In this document: positions 61,889-64,000 of the stretch, in pieces | Position numbering within the stretch: the stretch's first letter is position 1 | Layout: each line of letters starts with the position of its first letter | Origin: Punica granatum | Lineage: Eukaryota > Streptophyta > Magnoliopsida > Myrtales > Lythraceae | DNA: 64,000 bases | Assembly: GCF_007655135.1 (NCBI RefSeq) | Contig: NC_045128.1 | Span: 33,884,811-33,948,810 of the forward strand | Direction: 5' to 3' | Notes under the pieces: model-generated | The model's database searches: none | What the model saw: the letters and a program-made list of their open reading frames with translations, nothing else | What the model was told of the DNA's origin: nothing | Made by a program: the position numbers and the translations under genes

Positions 61889-62490
61889 ATGGCGTCGATG
61901 TTGCCCGGAGTTGGGGTGGCTCCGCGGAGGAGACCGCTCCCGGCCCGCCAAGGAGACCACCTCGGCTGCAGCGGCCGGGATTACTTAAGGGAACGGACGG
62001 ATCCGACGAGCTCACCGCTGGACGAGACCGCCCTGATGGCCCGCCGGAGGCTGGAGCAGAAGCTCGGCTACCTCCATCCTTCTTCAAGGTCTGCCTCCCT
62101 TTCTTCTTTCAGGAATTTCATCGAACACGGAGCCCTCGATTGTCCTCTGCTACGGATTTGTTTCTTGGTTTTCAGAACCTGAACTTTTATTTTGTACAAT
62201 AAACTGACAGGACGGTTAAGGATCATCGGCAGCAGGGCGTGGATGGAGGAAACAAGAACAGATCGGGAGCGAAGGCGAGTTCCAGGATGCTGATCAGTAG
62301 GACTTGGAACTTGGGATTCGGCAGGTTACATAAGTCGGAACGGAAAGTCTGCGCGGTTTGCTTGGATGATTTCCGGGTAGGCGAGCATCGAGTGATGGAT
62401 CTTTCGTGCTCCCACAAGTACCATACCGAGTGTCTCCTTCCGTGGATCGCCAATCATCCGCATTGCCCCTGTTGTAGGACTCCAATTTGA
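61889..62490 (+). CDS. Small RING-H2 E3 ubiquitin ligase
   Basis: Two exons, 61889-62088 and 62211-62490, joined GT-AG in phase 2, encode 159 residues. The N-terminus MASMLPGVGVAPRRR resembles the start of RHY1A-type plant RING proteins. The middle is basic and low-complexity. The RING-H2 domain is complete at the C-terminus: C114, C117, C133, H135, H138, C141, C152, C155, with the W145 that contacts E2 enzymes. No membrane segment is seen. RING-H2 proteins of this size transfer ubiquitin from E2 to substrates; the substrate is unknown. A decayed duplicate lies 3.6 kb upstream on the same strand. Confidence 0.85.
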
Positions 62491-64000
62491 TTCCGGTAAT
62501 CCTTCCGGCCACAGGTTTAAACGATTGATGCCGATGTTTAGAGGATAAGCTTGTAACAATTATATGCAGAAGATGTTATAGTCCCTATACACAGTTAAAA
62601 ACTTTTGTAAGAAGACATCAAACTGGAACTTTTTTGGATCACAGATTTGCATCTCGCTTTCGAATTCCATAAGGAAGATTGGACTATGGCAAAAGAAGTC
62701 CGGCTACTTTCCTAACAAAGTGTACACCGGTGCGATAAGATCATATTAGCCGCTAAATGGTACGGAGTTAAAGGAAGACAATCGATCCACAAACTGCGAC
62801 TTAGCCATATATTACAGATTAACTAATGGTTAAGGTGAAAACTTGAAGGGGCCATCTCTCTACAAATGTTTCCAAGTATGGACTTCCATAATGCGTCTGT
62901 TCTCTATCGTAACAGTTCATCTCAATCCTAAGATCGTCGGACATAGATTGCAAATGGGCTTCGCAATGCTGTCTGTTTTCTTGTTCCTATTCTCCTTCAT
63001 GGGCTGGGCCAGCCCACTGGGACTATAAGATCCATCCTCGATTCCTTATTATTGGTGTCAACTTTTTTGCTGGGAAATTCTACTTTATGCCATGGTTTTC
63101 TGAGTGATTTTCTGGTGATTGCTGCTTAGCTTCGGGCCTCATAGCTCCATAATATCTGCCTAGATTATGGAAGTTGGCAGTCTAAATGTACTTGGCCTGC
63201 TTACCTACATGGCTAAACTTGCCTAAAAGGTTAGGCAACTTCCCTAGCGCGGTAGGTACGGGAAGGCAATGGCCACAAGTTCAATCGAAATTGAAGATTC
63301 GACTCAGTTAAGATCTGATATGGACACTAGTTCAGGATACTAATAGATGACCACCCTGAATGCTGAATTACGAGACTGGTCGACTAAAATCACACATTGA
63401 TAGGGCTACAAATATCTTAGAGTACTTCACTTACTATGAGACTTTTTACAATCGCATTTTCTCATACAAAAAAACCTGTAAGTCAAATTTCTTATTTAGA
63501 ATTTCCTCTCTAATCCTCTACACTCTCCTCGACGATTTTACTCTTTACAGGACGACTCTCCCACCGGCACCACCGTCCATGGCCATGCCTCTACTATATC
63601 TCCGCTGCGTTCTACCACGTCGCCCACTACCCCTAGAGCCCTAGCTCTAAGAAGATCCGTATCAAGCTGAACCGAATAACCTAAAAATGTGGTCCTGGAT
63701 CAGGATATTCGATAGTTGCTTTCCCGAGACGCAAACTTTTTACCAGACAAAATTGCCTTAGCCGCATTAGGGTATGAAGTTGAGGTATCTCTGCGTAAAC
63801 TACGGACTAAACATTAAATCAGGCTGAGGTTGTGAACTCAAGATTTATGATGATGGTAATGGATCAACAGCAGTCTAACTGTTACCACGACATGGCCAAG
63901 AGCCCAACTCCCAACCACCCGCCTTACCACACTCGCCACCGAATCATAGGTAAGCCACGTTGACCCAATATGAATTGCCCACCCTGGCCTTGGAAAGAAA
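62491..64000. other. Intergenic end of the window
   Basis: The RING gene 3' flank is followed by sequence with no supported gene. A frame near 63579-63644 is short and Pro/Leu-rich with no family. Confidence 0.5.

Noticed and set aside
61876..62202. Other-frame peptides over RING exon 1
   Set aside because: The frame of 61889 with the intron at 62089-62210 yields a full RING-H2 domain. The alternatives end without any domain.

Overview
This window is nuclear DNA from a flowering plant, probably a rosid eudicot. Genes have many short GT-AG introns. The proteins are plant-specific (PPR, DYW-type PPR, RDM1, IQD, TSO1-like CXC, GPI-anchored lipid transfer protein). The intergenic DNA is AT-rich and full of small plant-type transposable elements. 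I cannot name the species from sequence alone. Exon boundaries below were read by eye from splice signals and reading-frame continuity.

Layout. 1-8.1 kb is repeat-rich, with small MITEs, a SINE-like element and a LINE remnant broken by a MITE. 8.2-24.8 kb is a dense gene block: a GPI-anchored lipid transfer protein (+), the SUV3-type RNA helicase (+, 16 coding exons), a P-type PPR protein (-), the RNA-directed DNA methylation factor RDM1 (+), a DYW-type PPR resembling YS1 (-) and a Raf-like protein kinase (-). 24.8-40.1 kb has no gene I can support. It holds a long-TIR MULE-like element with gene-like cargo, a CACTA-like element full of GGGTCGG motifs, a 46-base G run and several MITEs. 40.1-51.3 kb is a second gene block: a TSO1/CPP-type CXC-domain protein (+), ribosomal protein eS1/RPS3a (-) and an IQ67-domain calmodulin-binding protein (-). 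51.3-64 kb is gene-poor, with one intact small RING-H2 gene at 61.9-62.5 kb, its decayed paralogue at 58.2-58.9 kb, a further partial copy at 59.2 kb and a near-perfect palindromic element between them.

Gene order matches, from memory, two Arabidopsis segments that are duplicates of each other: At3g22600-At3g22780 (LTP, PPR, RDM1, YS1, kinase, SOL1/TSO1) and At4g14750-At4g14805 (IQD19, CXC protein, kinase, SUV3, LTP). The window looks like the unfractionated ancestral order, with both Arabidopsis gene sets interleaved on one chromosome. The genes do not form a pathway. Several act in organelle RNA metabolism (SUV3, two PPRs) and one in epigenetic silencing (RDM1).

I found no convincing new molecular system. 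The most interesting items are the synteny block, a GC-AG intron that is needed to keep the CXC gene in frame, the RING duplication cluster, and the elements carrying captured or mirrored sequence.
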